A DNA stretch of 51,477 nucleotides, taken from contig CAJXRZ010000001.1 in assembly GCA_913060515.1 (NCBI GenBank), positions 1 to 51,477 on the forward strand, written 5' to 3'. A model generated the notes under the pieces. The model saw nothing but the letters and a program-made list of their open reading frames with translations, was not told the DNA's origin and searched no databases. Made by a program: the position numbers and the translations under genes. Of the stretch, positions 16,281 through 23,836 are shown piece after piece. Each line of letters starts with the position of its first letter. Within the stretch, counting starts at the first letter, position 1. This stretch comes from an uncultured Pseudomonadota bacterium (GTDB taxonomy: Bacteria; Myxococcota_A; UBA796; CAJQPC01).

Positions 16281-18050
16281 CTATTCGCAGACAAAGGTGG
16301 CGCGAGAGATCCTTTTGCCCATGGATGTGCCGTTGTCTTTGAAAGTCTCCTTGCCCAAGTCGGGGATCACTTGAACGCTCTCGTCCCCTGTACTCGCCCA
16401 GACGCCCTCGCTACTGTCCGTATCGTCCGTCAGAACGAGTTGGCAGTTGTCTGACGCACACCAGCGAAGGGACTGCGCCGTGTCACCAAAGCTGTCGTGG
16501 TTGTCGTTCAGGTCGCCCCAGTTCTGCAAGTCTCTGTCTGCCCAGTCGTACATGATGCTTCGGCCGGCGTAGTCCGTCTTTGAGTACAGCTCGAACCAGG
16601 GCTCCGGGCAGCTGCCGGTGTGTGTGGTGTCGCGGTGGCGGTACTCCACCACCTTTACGGAGCCGGTTTTGGTGGTCGTCGGCCCATCGTTGTCGTGTTC
16701 TGTCGCGTAAACGATCAGGTCCCCAGTGGGGTCGACGTATGCCCCGGAGGCCGCGTTGAAGTTGCAGGGAGTGCCCGCCCCGGTCCAGTTGCAGGCCAAT
16801 TGCTTGGTGGCGACCTTCACCAATTCCACATCAGAGCTGTCCAACTCGACTCGGTAGAGCTCAATGTGGTCCCCTCCCGTATTGAGACTGCTGCTGTTGT
16901 GGCCAGCGAGCAAGTAGGGAGTGGACTCGCTGCAGTCTCGCAAGAGAGTGAGGGCTTGGTAGCCGGCGCTCAGAGTTCCGTCGTTGGGCCATTCCTTGTC
17001 CATGCCGTTCTCGGAGCTGAGCGTGTTCTCCGGGGCGCTGTTTCCATCCAGGTCAATCTCGCTCCACAAGTCGAACTGGGAGAAGCTCGTCCCAGCGCCC
17101 ACATCGGTCCCATCGGAGACGAAGAAGTCCAGGCTGTGGTTGTCGTCGAAGCCCCCCACCACCACCAGGTGCCGACCGTCGTCAAGCCGGGTCATGCCAA
17201 TGTCGCCAGCCGGATGGTCGAAGTCGTGCTGATACAATGCGATAGGGCTGTCGGGATCCCGAACGTCGTAGATGATGAATCGGCCAGCTGCCATGTCAGA
17301 GGCATCCAGCGTGCTGTCACTGCCGACGGCGTTGTCGGGAACGCCGTCCTCGTCCAGGTCGACGGGCTGGTCGAAGGCCACCGCGAGCAGGTCACCGACT
17401 GCTTGTGGGCCTCCGGGATGCAAGAAGTCCTGGTAGGTCTCGACGTGCGTGATGCTGTCCGCGCTGCTCGGGGGGGTGGCGTCTGTGTCGGCGTCCTTCG
17501 ATAGGCGGTTGGATCGCAGACGAAGCCCGTCCGTGTCGCGGCTCCCCATCGTCGCCGTTGCTAGTCGGCCCCGGTACATGTCGTCGTCGACGGAGGCGCT
17601 GCGGTTTCCGTTCCAGGTCGCGAACAAAATCGGTGTTCCGTCCGGCGCGTTGTAGCGGGTCACCCCTTGCCAGTGACTGGCGCTAAGGGAGGTGTTGTTC
17701 GGATCGAAGTTGTCTGAGGGCGTGCTGGTGTCACTGACATCCGCCACCCCCATGTGAAATGCCAGCACCTCGCCATGGTGCTTCAGATCGTTGAACTGGT
17801 CGACCAAGTTGGGCACGCACACATTGCTCTGCAGGGGCAGGTCTGGGGCAGGACCTGTGTCTGTGTCCGCGTCAGAGTCGGTGTCTGAATCCGCGTCGGC
17901 GTCGGAGTCGGCATCAGAATCAGCGTCGGCGTCGGTGTCTGCGTCGGCCTCTGTCTCCGTATCGGTGCTCGGCGTGTCTTTGCCAGAGCACGAGGTGAGG
18001 AAGAAGGTGAGTCCGAGGAGTGTAGAGAGACCGAATGTGAGACGTTTCAC
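16281..18050 (-). CDS. Large lipoprotein with Asp-rich spacer and crystallin-like C-terminus
   Basis: A 589-residue protein. I start at GTG 18050, which has AGGAA just upstream and directly gives VKRLTF, a hydrophobic core and lipobox LTSCS. An earlier in-frame start at 18101 would spoil the signal peptide. A ~35-residue spacer of alternating Asp-Ala and Asp-Ser follows the lipidation site. The middle region resembles LVIPD-type or beta-propeller repeats (ALYQHDFDHPAGDIGMTRL, LVVVGGFDD) with many Asp and likely Ca2+ loops. Near the C-terminus, FELYSKTDYAGRSIMYD and DSFGDTAQSLRW resemble the two halves of a beta/gamma-crystallin Greek key. It is a probable surface protein, apparently monocistronic and convergent with the metallopeptidase gene. 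Confidence 0.7.
   Translation of the reverse strand: MKRLTFGLSTLLGLTFFLTSCSGKDTPSTDTETEADADTDADADSDADSDADADSDTDSDADTDTGPAPDLPLQSNVCVPNLVDQFNDLKHHGEVLAFHMGVADVSDTSTPSDNFDPNNTSLSASHWQGVTRYNAPDGTPILFATWNGNRSASVDDDMYRGRLATATMGSRDTDGLRLRSNRLSKDADTDATPPSSADSITHVETYQDFLHPGGPQAVGDLLAVAFDQPVDLDEDGVPDNAVGSDSTLDASDMAAGRFIIYDVRDPDSPIALYQHDFDHPAGDIGMTRLDDGRHLVVVGGFDDNHSLDFFVSDGTDVGAGTSFSQFDLWSEIDLDGNSAPENTLSSENGMDKEWPNDGTLSAGYQALTLLRDCSESTPYLLAGHNSSSLNTGGDHIELYRVELDSSDVELVKVATKQLACNWTGAGTPCNFNAASGAYVDPTGDLIVYATEHDNDGPTTTKTGSVKVVEYRHRDTTHTGSCPEPWFELYSKTDYAGRSIMYDWADRDLQNWGDLNDNHDSFGDTAQSLRWCASDNCQLVLTDDTDSSEGVWASTGDESVQVIPDLGKETFKDNGTSMGKRISRATFVCE
17855..17964 (-). repeat. Low-complexity Asp-Ala/Asp-Ser codon repeat
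   Basis: A run of GAC/GAT plus GCC/TCC/ACC codons inside the lipoprotein gene encodes alternating Asp with Ala, Ser or Thr directly after the lipid anchor. It is a flexible, strongly acidic spacer and a likely site of length variation between strains. Confidence 0.75.
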
Positions 18051-18203
18051 GTGTTCCTGTGGCGCGATGGCATGGGGATTCGCACCACCGCTACCACGCA
18101 TCAGTCACGCACATTGCCGATTTCATTTTGCTTTCAGGTGACCGGGACGAGGGGGGCGGCTGTGAGCCGGGCGGTGTGCCCTTCGAACCCGGAAATGCAA
18201 GCC

Positions 18204-18587
18204 TCATAGCTGAGTGCCACCAGCTGCCAGAAAGTCCTCCAGCTTGGCCCATGCGACCTCACCATTGGCGCGCTGCACCTGAAGCGCCGCGTCCTGCTTG
18301 GGCAGGTCCAGCTCGCCTGCTGGGCAGGGCCCGATTTGGGCCCGATGTGACTTGCCGGTGGGCAGGGCGCAGGTGCCCTCGCCAACCTTGAGCCAGACCG
18401 GATGCTCCTCGTAGCCTTCGATGCGCGTCGCGAAGCCCAGCTCGGCTTGGGAGGGCTTGAACTCGGCGGCCTGGACCCTGCAGGTGAGCAAGCTGCGCAT
18501 GGCGCAGAGCTCGATGGTGGGCAGGGCGCCACCGGGCCAAGACAGGTCGGGCTGCGCCTTCTTGTTCTCCCAGCTGTTGAGGGCCAA
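18204..18587 (-). CDS. Fourth copy of the Cys-patterned exported family, N-terminus lost or frameshifted
   Basis: From TTG 18587 this encodes 127 residues, but the same frame stays open to 18689 and the translation upstream of 18587 (VELGTEGPSGTVLETLDCGK) aligns with the 182-residue paralogue at 19984-20532. Shared features with that paralogue are EG..., DLxWPGG, GxCxLP, GPCP and a final LxAGG. No ATG, GTG or TTG exists in the upstream part, no signal peptide is present, and the previous copy ends in another frame at 18650. So either a base was gained or lost near 18650-18690, making one fused gene with the previous copy, or this copy has decayed. A sequencing error is also possible. Confidence 0.5.
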   Translation of the reverse strand: MALNSWENKKAQPDLSWPGGALPTIELCAMRSLLTCRVQAAEFKPSQAELGFATRIEGYEEHPVWLKVGEGTCALPTGKSHRAQIGPCPAGELDLPKQDAALQVQRANGEVAWAKLEDFLAAGGTQL

Positions 18588-18649
18588 GACACCCTTGCCG
18601 CAGTCCAGGGTCTCCAGGACGGTGCCGCTTGGGCCTTCGGTGCCAAGCT

Positions 18650-19249
18650 CTACTCCGCTTGCGTGGCCCCAGCATCCAAGAGATCGTTGTCACTGAACCA
18701 ACCCTGGCGACCATCAGTACAAGTGGCGGGTAGCAAAGCCACATCCGACTCAAAGGAGACCTCGTCTGGATTCTGGGGGCAGTCATCGATGTTGAGTACC
18801 GCGTGCCCGTCCTGCCAGAGCAAGCAGCCGCCTTCGCCTACCCAGTGGATGTTCACGCGCCCAGCAGGGACCTCTACCAGCGTGACCAGCCCCTCCATCC
18901 CGGTGTAGCCGCCCGGAGTAAAGCTCTGGGGTGCCAGGGTGCACTCGGCGTCCGCTATGGGTGCGCAGAAGTCCGTGCGCATGGGCACTGTCAGTGTCTC
19001 TGCGAGCACGATGCTGGGTTGGCCAATGCCTGCCACCCAACCGCCCACGGCGTGGTGTCCGCCGGGGCAGAGAACGGAGTCGTAGAGCTCCGGGGGTGTG
19101 CGGGGGGGCGTAGCCTCGGCCGGTGCTTCAGCGACCGTCTCCGGCGGAGCTTCGGCGGGCGTCTCGATCTCCGCTTCAAGGGTCTCTGTCTGCGGCGGCG
19201 TGGCCTCGACTGCGGGACGAAGGCAGGCCAGCAGGTGGAGGAAGCTCAT
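18650..19249 (-). CDS. Cys-patterned lipoprotein, paralogue 3
   Basis: A 199-residue protein. ATG 19249 overlaps the upstream stop (ATGA) and gives MSFLHLLACLRP, a minimal lipoprotein signal with Cys9; the longer open frame upstream is a shadow. A Pro/Glu/Thr-rich linker (PPQTETLEAEIETPAEAPP) follows, then a domain shared with its neighbours: LCPGG, an ECTLAP segment, EGGC, DDCP and a last block CTDGRQGW...LLDAG. The cysteine spacing suggests disulfides and an envelope location. Third in a run of four paralogues behind alanine dehydrogenase. Function unknown. Confidence 0.7.
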   Translation of the reverse strand: MSFLHLLACLRPAVEATPPQTETLEAEIETPAEAPPETVAEAPAEATPPRTPPELYDSVLCPGGHHAVGGWVAGIGQPSIVLAETLTVPMRTDFCAPIADAECTLAPQSFTPGGYTGMEGLVTLVEVPAGRVNIHWVGEGGCLLWQDGHAVLNIDDCPQNPDEVSFESDVALLPATCTDGRQGWFSDNDLLDAGATQAE

Positions 19250-19953
19250 CACTTCACCGCGTCCCTCTTCGCTGGGCCAACTTCCCCGTACCCAATCATC
19301 TCGCCTTGGACCACGCCCTCGGCTGACATCAGGGCCGTATCTTCGATCCACACCTTGGAACCTTCGGTACAGCTGACCTGAATCAGCTGATTGGAAGGCC
19401 GAGTCTCCGGCAACAAGACCAAGGTCTCGCTCTCGGCGGGGCACTCGGCGTCGAAGATCTCGCCCTCGCCCACTTGAACCAAGCAGAAGCCCTCGGAGAG
19501 GTAGCTGATGACCTTCAGGTCCGCGCCCACCTTGAGCGGGGCGCCGGCGTAGGTCTGATCGGCCTTGACCTGGTAGCGCAGGATGGGCTGCACGGTGGCG
19601 AACATCACCTCGGTCTCCGGGACCCATGGGTGGTAGAGCCCGGTGGGCACGGTGCAGGCGGCGATGGCGTCCAAGGCACAGGGGTGGGTCTTGCCGCGCA
19701 GGGTCACGGGCGGGCCCACGTCGATGACGGGTCCGGGGTATTCGCCAATCCAGAACTCAAAGGCGCCTCGGCCGTCTGCGCACATGGCGGGGCCGCGGGT
19801 CTCGGAGGGGAAAGCAGGGAGTTCCCCAGGGGGCTTGCCGAGCGCGGGCAGAGCAGGCTTTTGCGCGGCCTCTTCAACAGCGGGTTCCGCCACCGAGGCC
19901 ACCACGTCTGGGCTGGGGGAGGGCTTGTGACAGGCAAGGAGGAGCAGCAGCAT
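19249..19953 (-). CDS. Cys-patterned lipoprotein, paralogue 2
   Basis: A 234-residue protein starting at ATG 19953 with MLLLLLACHK (lipobox Cys8) and a Pro/Ala/Val linker to about residue 50. The mature domain has MCADG, AACTVP, EGFC, AECP and the C-terminal block SCTEGSKVWIEDTALMSAEG, matching the pattern of copies 1, 3 and 4. It is 30 bp downstream of copy 1 and overlaps copy 3 by four bases, so the set is probably one transcript. Relative to copy 3 it has a longer central segment. No known domain is recognised. Confidence 0.7.
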   Translation of the reverse strand: MLLLLLACHKPSPSPDVVASVAEPAVEEAAQKPALPALGKPPGELPAFPSETRGPAMCADGRGAFEFWIGEYPGPVIDVGPPVTLRGKTHPCALDAIAACTVPTGLYHPWVPETEVMFATVQPILRYQVKADQTYAGAPLKVGADLKVISYLSEGFCLVQVGEGEIFDAECPAESETLVLLPETRPSNQLIQVSCTEGSKVWIEDTALMSAEGVVQGEMIGYGEVGPAKRDAVK

Positions 19954-19983
19954 GGGGAAGTCCTGATTCTGGAGGACGCCAGT

Positions 19984-20532
19984 CTACAAGGGGGCGGGCT
20001 CTTGCCATCGGCCGCCGGCCTTTAGGATGTCGGAGACGCGGAAGCTCTCCTGCTCTCCCTGCTCACAAGTGGCCGTGATCAGCAGACGAGCCGTCCACGG
20101 AGAGGACTCGGTGGGCTCCGGGCAGGGGCCGACGAAAGGCCCGCCGAACTGAGGGTCCTTCGGCAGGGTGCACAGCCCCTCGTTTCGCTCAAAGAGCACC
20201 TTTCGCTGGGAGTAGTAGTCCAGCTCGGTGGCGTAGTAGGCGTCAAAGGTGCGGGGCTGCCACGTGGTCTCGGGCAGGGTGCAAGCTGAGGCAAAGCGCC
20301 AGCCACGGGGCTGGGAGTCGACTCGAAAGGTCAGGCGCCCTCCGGGCCAGTACAGGTCCGGGCTCTCCTGCTGGCCGGGCCAGTGGATCAGCGTCCGGGT
20401 GTTCTCGCCCAGATTCAACATGTCCAGCAAGCTTCCCTTGATCAGGTAGCGCTCGCCCTCCGCCTTGGTGTCGTAGCTCTGGGCCCGTGCCGAGCACCCG
20501 AATGCTCCCAGCGATAGGAGAAGCAGGCTCAA
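19984..20532 (-). CDS. Cys-patterned exported protein, paralogue 1
   Basis: A 182-residue protein. The start is TTG 20532, which overlaps the stop of ald as TTGA; an upstream frame extends to 20814 but only as a shadow of ald. The N-terminus SLLLLSLGAFGC is a lipoprotein-type signal. The domain then runs DLYWPGG, ACTLP, EGLCTLP, VGPCP and ATCEQGEQESFRVSDILKAGG, the same skeleton as copies 2-4. It is closest to copy 4. Direct coupling to alanine dehydrogenase suggests co-expression, but no biochemical link is visible. Confidence 0.7.
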   Translation of the reverse strand: MSLLLLSLGAFGCSARAQSYDTKAEGERYLIKGSLLDMLNLGENTRTLIHWPGQQESPDLYWPGGRLTFRVDSQPRGWRFASACTLPETTWQPRTFDAYYATELDYYSQRKVLFERNEGLCTLPKDPQFGGPFVGPCPEPTESSPWTARLLITATCEQGEQESFRVSDILKAGGRWQEPAPL

Positions 20533-21629
20533 CCCAGCAGCCCGTGCAGATCCTCCGCCGTGCCGCCCTGCATCTTGGCGACCATCGGACAACAGAGGGT
20601 GCCCTCGAAGACCTGGGTGGCCGCCAACAGCTCCGGGCGTTTCTCGATGGCGCGCCGCATGCCGCGGCCCAAAGCCAGCAGGAGCGGCATGGTGCCAATG
20701 CTCAGGGCCTCGCTGGCGGTCTGCGCGACCAGGCTGGCCAGGTTGGGCACGCAGAGGTGGCGCACGCCTTCGGCCTCGTAGACGGACGCACTGGGACGAC
20801 TGGTCTCGGCGCATCCCCCCTCATCGATGCTCAGGTCGACCAGCAAGCTGCCGGAGCGCATCGAGCGCATCCGCGCGGTGGTCAAGATCTTTGGGGCGGG
20901 CAGGCCGCGGCGGCCCACGGCGCAGACCACCACATCGGCCCACTGCAGGTAGTGGCTCAGGTTCGAGGCGCTGGCGCCCACGGTGACCACGCCGCGCAGC
21001 TGCTCATGGAGCACCATCAAGCGGGTGGCGTCCAGCTCGACGATGGCGACTTGGGCACCTTGGGCTTGGGCCGCTTGGGCAGCCGCCAGGCCGGCCACGC
21101 CGCCGCCGAGCACCAGTACGCGCACGGGGGGGACGCCGGGACTGCCTGCGATGAGGCGGCCGAGACCGCCGCCGGCGCGGGTCAGGTGGTGCTGCACCAG
21201 GTTCATCGCGATGCGGCCGCCCATGGCCGAGATGGGGTCCATGACCGGCCGTCGGCCCTGCTTCTCGATGAGCTCCAAGGCCACGGCTGTGGACCCAGAG
21301 CCGATCAAGCGCTCCAGCAGTCCTTGCTTCCTGGCCGCCAAGTGCAGGAAGGAGACCAAGGTGGAGTCTGGGGTGATCAGCTCCAGCTCTTCATCGGTGG
21401 GGGCTTGCACCTTGACCAACACATCGCAGGCGCGCACGGCCTCAAAGTCGGAGAAGGCGATCTGGGCACCGGCGGCCCGGTAGTCGGAGTCGGGAAAGCC
21501 TGCGCGTTGGCCGGCTTCGGTCTCGACAACCACCTCGTGGCCTGCTTCCACCAGGCCGCGAACGCCCTCTGGAGTCAGAGCGACTCTGGCCTCGCTGGGG
21601 TCACGCTCTTTTACAAGGGACAGGAACAC
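20529..21629 (-). CDS. ald: Alanine dehydrogenase
   Basis: A 366-residue cytosolic NAD-dependent enzyme for the reversible oxidative deamination of L-alanine to pyruvate and ammonia. The expected landmarks are in place: KERDPSEARVALTP with Arg15, a VKVQAP segment with Lys73, SFLHLA with His96, the NAD-binding GGGVAG (about 175-180) and VDLSIDEGGCAETSRP with catalytic-type Asp269. The length matches the family (about 360-375). GTG 21629 directly follows the stop of the upstream lipoprotein gene (TGAGTG), and the last codons overlap the next gene, so it sits inside an operon of lipoproteins, an odd context for a housekeeping-type enzyme. The transhydrogenase alpha subunit is related, but the ETSRP segment favours alanine dehydrogenase. 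Confidence 0.9.
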   Translation of the reverse strand: MFLSLVKERDPSEARVALTPEGVRGLVEAGHEVVVETEAGQRAGFPDSDYRAAGAQIAFSDFEAVRACDVLVKVQAPTDEELELITPDSTLVSFLHLAARKQGLLERLIGSGSTAVALELIEKQGRRPVMDPISAMGGRIAMNLVQHHLTRAGGGLGRLIAGSPGVPPVRVLVLGGGVAGLAAAQAAQAQGAQVAIVELDATRLMVLHEQLRGVVTVGASASNLSHYLQWADVVVCAVGRRGLPAPKILTTARMRSMRSGSLLVDLSIDEGGCAETSRPSASVYEAEGVRHLCVPNLASLVAQTASEALSIGTMPLLLALGRGMRRAIEKRPELLAATQVFEGTLCCPMVAKMQGGTAEDLHGLLG

Positions 21630-22100
21630 TCAGTTCTCCAGCCAAGGGGTCAGGGCTCCAGCGGCCAAGGTCAGGCTCATCCCTGGACCCTCGCAGGTCA
21701 GCGGCGTGCCCTGGTGCTCGAACACCAGCATCAAAGTGCAGTCACGGCACGCGATGGCAAACTCTTGAGCGCCTTCTGGTGCCTCTGGGTTCTGGCTGGG
21801 CCGGCCCTTTGCGGATGCGCTCTTGCCTTCGGGCAGGGCGACCTGCAGCTCTTTGAAGGGGAGATCGCTCTTCAGGGTCAGGGTGCCAAAGCTCGCCTGA
21901 TCGGGTGCAAAATCAGCCCAGAGCACCTTGGGGCAGTGGGCACGGGCGCCGTGGGCCAGCTCGGAAGTGGGCACTTGGGACGGGTTCTTTGGTGGCGCCA
22001 CCACGGCTCGCACCTCGTGCCGGTCGGGCGAGAGTGTGCTTGTGGTGGGTCTCTCAGGGCTTGCTGAGCCGCAAGCCAGGGGGATGAGCAGCCAAAACAT
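21630..22100 (-). CDS. Lipoprotein of unknown function
   Basis: A 156-residue protein from ATG 22100 with MFWLLIPLACGS, a short lipoprotein signal with Cys10, then a Ser/Thr/Pro linker. The mature part has four cysteines, including ACRDC and LTCEGPG, and beta-like strands. It is first in the operon with ald and the Cys-patterned family and might be a distant relative of that family, but the block pattern is not convincing. A TATGGT -10-like element lies seven bases upstream of the ATG. Confidence 0.65.
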   Translation of the reverse strand: MFWLLIPLACGSASPERPTTSTLSPDRHEVRAVVAPPKNPSQVPTSELAHGARAHCPKVLWADFAPDQASFGTLTLKSDLPFKELQVALPEGKSASAKGRPSQNPEAPEGAQEFAIACRDCTLMLVFEHQGTPLTCEGPGMSLTLAAGALTPWLEN

Positions 22101-22107
22101 GGGTCAG

Positions 22108-22113
22108 ACCATA
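22108..22113 (-). promoter_or_regulatory. TAnnnT element (TATGGT), 7 nt before ATG 22100
   Basis: On the minus strand TATGGT lies seven bases before the first gene of the ald operon, with no Shine-Dalgarno sequence between. It points to a leaderless transcript. It is arranged back to back with the kinase promoter at 22147-22152. Confidence 0.4.
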
Positions 22114-22146
22114 GCCGGAGCGCAAGCCCTCTACAGGCTGCCGCCT

Positions 22147-22152
22147 TAGAAT
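22147..22152 (+). promoter_or_regulatory. TAGAAT -10-like element, 6 nt before GTG 22159
   Basis: TAGAAT matches the TATAAT consensus in five of six bases and lies six bases before GTG 22159. This places +1 at or next to the start codon. No clear -35 is seen. Confidence 0.45.
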
Positions 22153-22158
22153 CCTTTG

Positions 22159-23814
22159 GTGAAGGATAGAACCCGCTACTGCAGCCGCTGCCTGACAACC
22201 TTCGAGGGGGACGGCGAGTCTTGTCCGAACTTGGCTTGTCAGCGCAACCGTCCGGACCAAGGCTGGGGCACGCTCTTGGCCAAGGGCGACATCCTGGACC
22301 GGCACTACTTGGTGCACAAGCGCGTGGCCATCGGGGGCGCCGGGGTCACCTACTTGGCCCAGGAACTCGACGGAGAGGACTCCGTCACCGGCGATAGGCT
22401 GGCGATCAAGGTGCTCTACGCCCAGCGGGATCAGGGCGCCTATCTGCAGCGCTTGGCGACCGAAGCGCAGATCCTGCTGCAGCTCAACCACCCCCACATC
22501 GTCGACATTCGTGGCTTTGTGCAGCGGGCCGGGCACAGCCCCTACCTGGTGACGCGCTTTGAGCAGGGCGGCTCTCTGCTGGATCACCTGCGCCGCGCCG
22601 GGGCCATGCCCTTGAACGAGGTGACCGCCATTGGCGTGAACCTCTGCGAGGCGCTCTCCCGTGCCCATGGCCAAGGGGTGATTCACCGGGATCTCAAGCC
22701 CGAGAACATCCTGATCACCCACGTGCCGGCCAAGGGCGAGATTCCTCACCTCAAGCTCACGGACTTTGGCATTGCCAAGGTTCATGGTGGTGTTGGGACG
22801 AACCTGACCCGGGTCGGCGCCTTTGTTGGCACGCCACAGTTTGCGGCGCCCGAGCAGTTCCAAGGCCAGCCCCTGACCCCCGCTGCCGATGTCTACTCGG
22901 TGGGCGCTGTGCTTCTCTTTTGCCTGACCCTTCGGCCTGTGTTGGCTGAGATCGACATGGGCAACCTGGAGAAGATGCTCGAAGGCTTGCTGGAGCGTGT
23001 GCCTCCTCTGCTGGAGGGGGACCATGGGCCCATGTTGGATGGCTTCAACACCTTCCTGCGGGCCACGATGGCCTTTGAGCCCAAGGACCGCGTCTCCATC
23101 GACGAGGCCGCAGCGATGCTCTCGGATCTGCTGGCGGGACGTCCTGTGCAGGCGCCCGAGCGCTTGGTTCCGTCCAGCAAGACCGCCATCCCCGATCTGC
23201 CCAACGGCATGGAAGAGGTGCCCACCAACTTGAGCGGGGACACCTTCGAGGGCATCCTCTCCCAAGACGGCGACGCCGGCACCGCCAAGCACCCCAGGGA
23301 GGTGGACGCCGGTGCCTCCGGACTGACGGAGCTGGAGCCCCCCCCGGAGGCTGAGCCCACGTCTCCTGCGCCGGCCAACACCGAAGAGGTGCCCAAGCCA
23401 GAGAAGGCCTCTCGAGCCCCCATGGTGCTCCTGGTGCTGCTGCTCATCGGCCTCTGTGGCGGTGGTTTGCCCCTGGCGGCGTGGTGGGAGAGCCCCTCCA
23501 ACATCCCTGGCTTTGTGTGGGACATGTTCCCGCCACCCCCAGTGCTGCAGTCGGATTCTCCTGAAGCGCTGGAGCTGCGGGCCAGCCTGATGGCCCAGGA
23601 GCCGCGCATGGTCGCTGGCTGCAAGGGCTCCGGGCGCATTCAGGTCAAGCTGGTGCTCGAAGGCAACGGCAAGGTTCGGCAGATCAAAGAGATCGCCTCC
23701 AACGATCCGGAGCTCGCACGCTGTGTCGGCAAGAACACCCTGGATCTGCAGTTCGAGCGCCGCGAGGCCAGAGCTGTGCTGCTGGCCGTCGAGATGGACG
23801 TGGGCAAGAACTGA
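22159..23814 (+). CDS. Membrane Ser/Thr protein kinase with N-terminal zinc ribbon
   Basis: A 551-residue protein from GTG 22159 (TTG 22156 is the alternative). The first 30 residues hold four cysteines (8, 11, 22, 27) in a zinc-ribbon-like arrangement. The Hanks kinase domain follows: Lys84 in AIKV, HRDLKPEN at 176-183, DFG at 202-204 and APEQ near 240. A Pro/Glu-rich juxtamembrane stretch leads to one membrane segment (about 421-443). The extracellular C-terminus ends in a ~65-residue domain (GRIQVKLVLEGNGKVRQI..., with Cys pairs) similar to AgmX/TonB-like C-terminal domains. This is a receptor-like kinase; the ligand is unknown. It is divergent from the ald operon and convergent with a second kinase. 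Confidence 0.88.
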   Translation: MKDRTRYCSRCLTTFEGDGESCPNLACQRNRPDQGWGTLLAKGDILDRHYLVHKRVAIGGAGVTYLAQELDGEDSVTGDRLAIKVLYAQRDQGAYLQRLATEAQILLQLNHPHIVDIRGFVQRAGHSPYLVTRFEQGGSLLDHLRRAGAMPLNEVTAIGVNLCEALSRAHGQGVIHRDLKPENILITHVPAKGEIPHLKLTDFGIAKVHGGVGTNLTRVGAFVGTPQFAAPEQFQGQPLTPAADVYSVGAVLLFCLTLRPVLAEIDMGNLEKMLEGLLERVPPLLEGDHGPMLDGFNTFLRATMAFEPKDRVSIDEAAAMLSDLLAGRPVQAPERLVPSSKTAIPDLPNGMEEVPTNLSGDTFEGILSQDGDAGTAKHPREVDAGASGLTELEPPPEAEPTSPAPANTEEVPKPEKASRAPMVLLVLLLIGLCGGGLPLAAWWESPSNIPGFVWDMFPPPPVLQSDSPEALELRASLMAQEPRMVAGCKGSGRIQVKLVLEGNGKVRQIKEIASNDPELARCVGKNTLDLQFERREARAVLLAVEMDVGKN

Positions 23815-23836
23815 GCCCTGTTCAGGTCTCCCAGCG

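Noticed and set aside
17855-17964. Repetitive tract as a possible CRISPR or minisatellite
   Set aside because: Unit lengths follow codons for Asp-Ala/Asp-Ser inside a lipoprotein gene and no spacer-repeat structure is seen.
18134-18646. Alternative frame with TTG 18646 as the true fourth paralogue
   Set aside because: Its translation is Pro/Arg/Ser-rich with no resemblance to the paralogues; the frame ending at 18204 aligns with them.
20487-22067. 526-codon plus-strand open frame
   Set aside because: It lies antisense to alanine dehydrogenase, which has all its family motifs.
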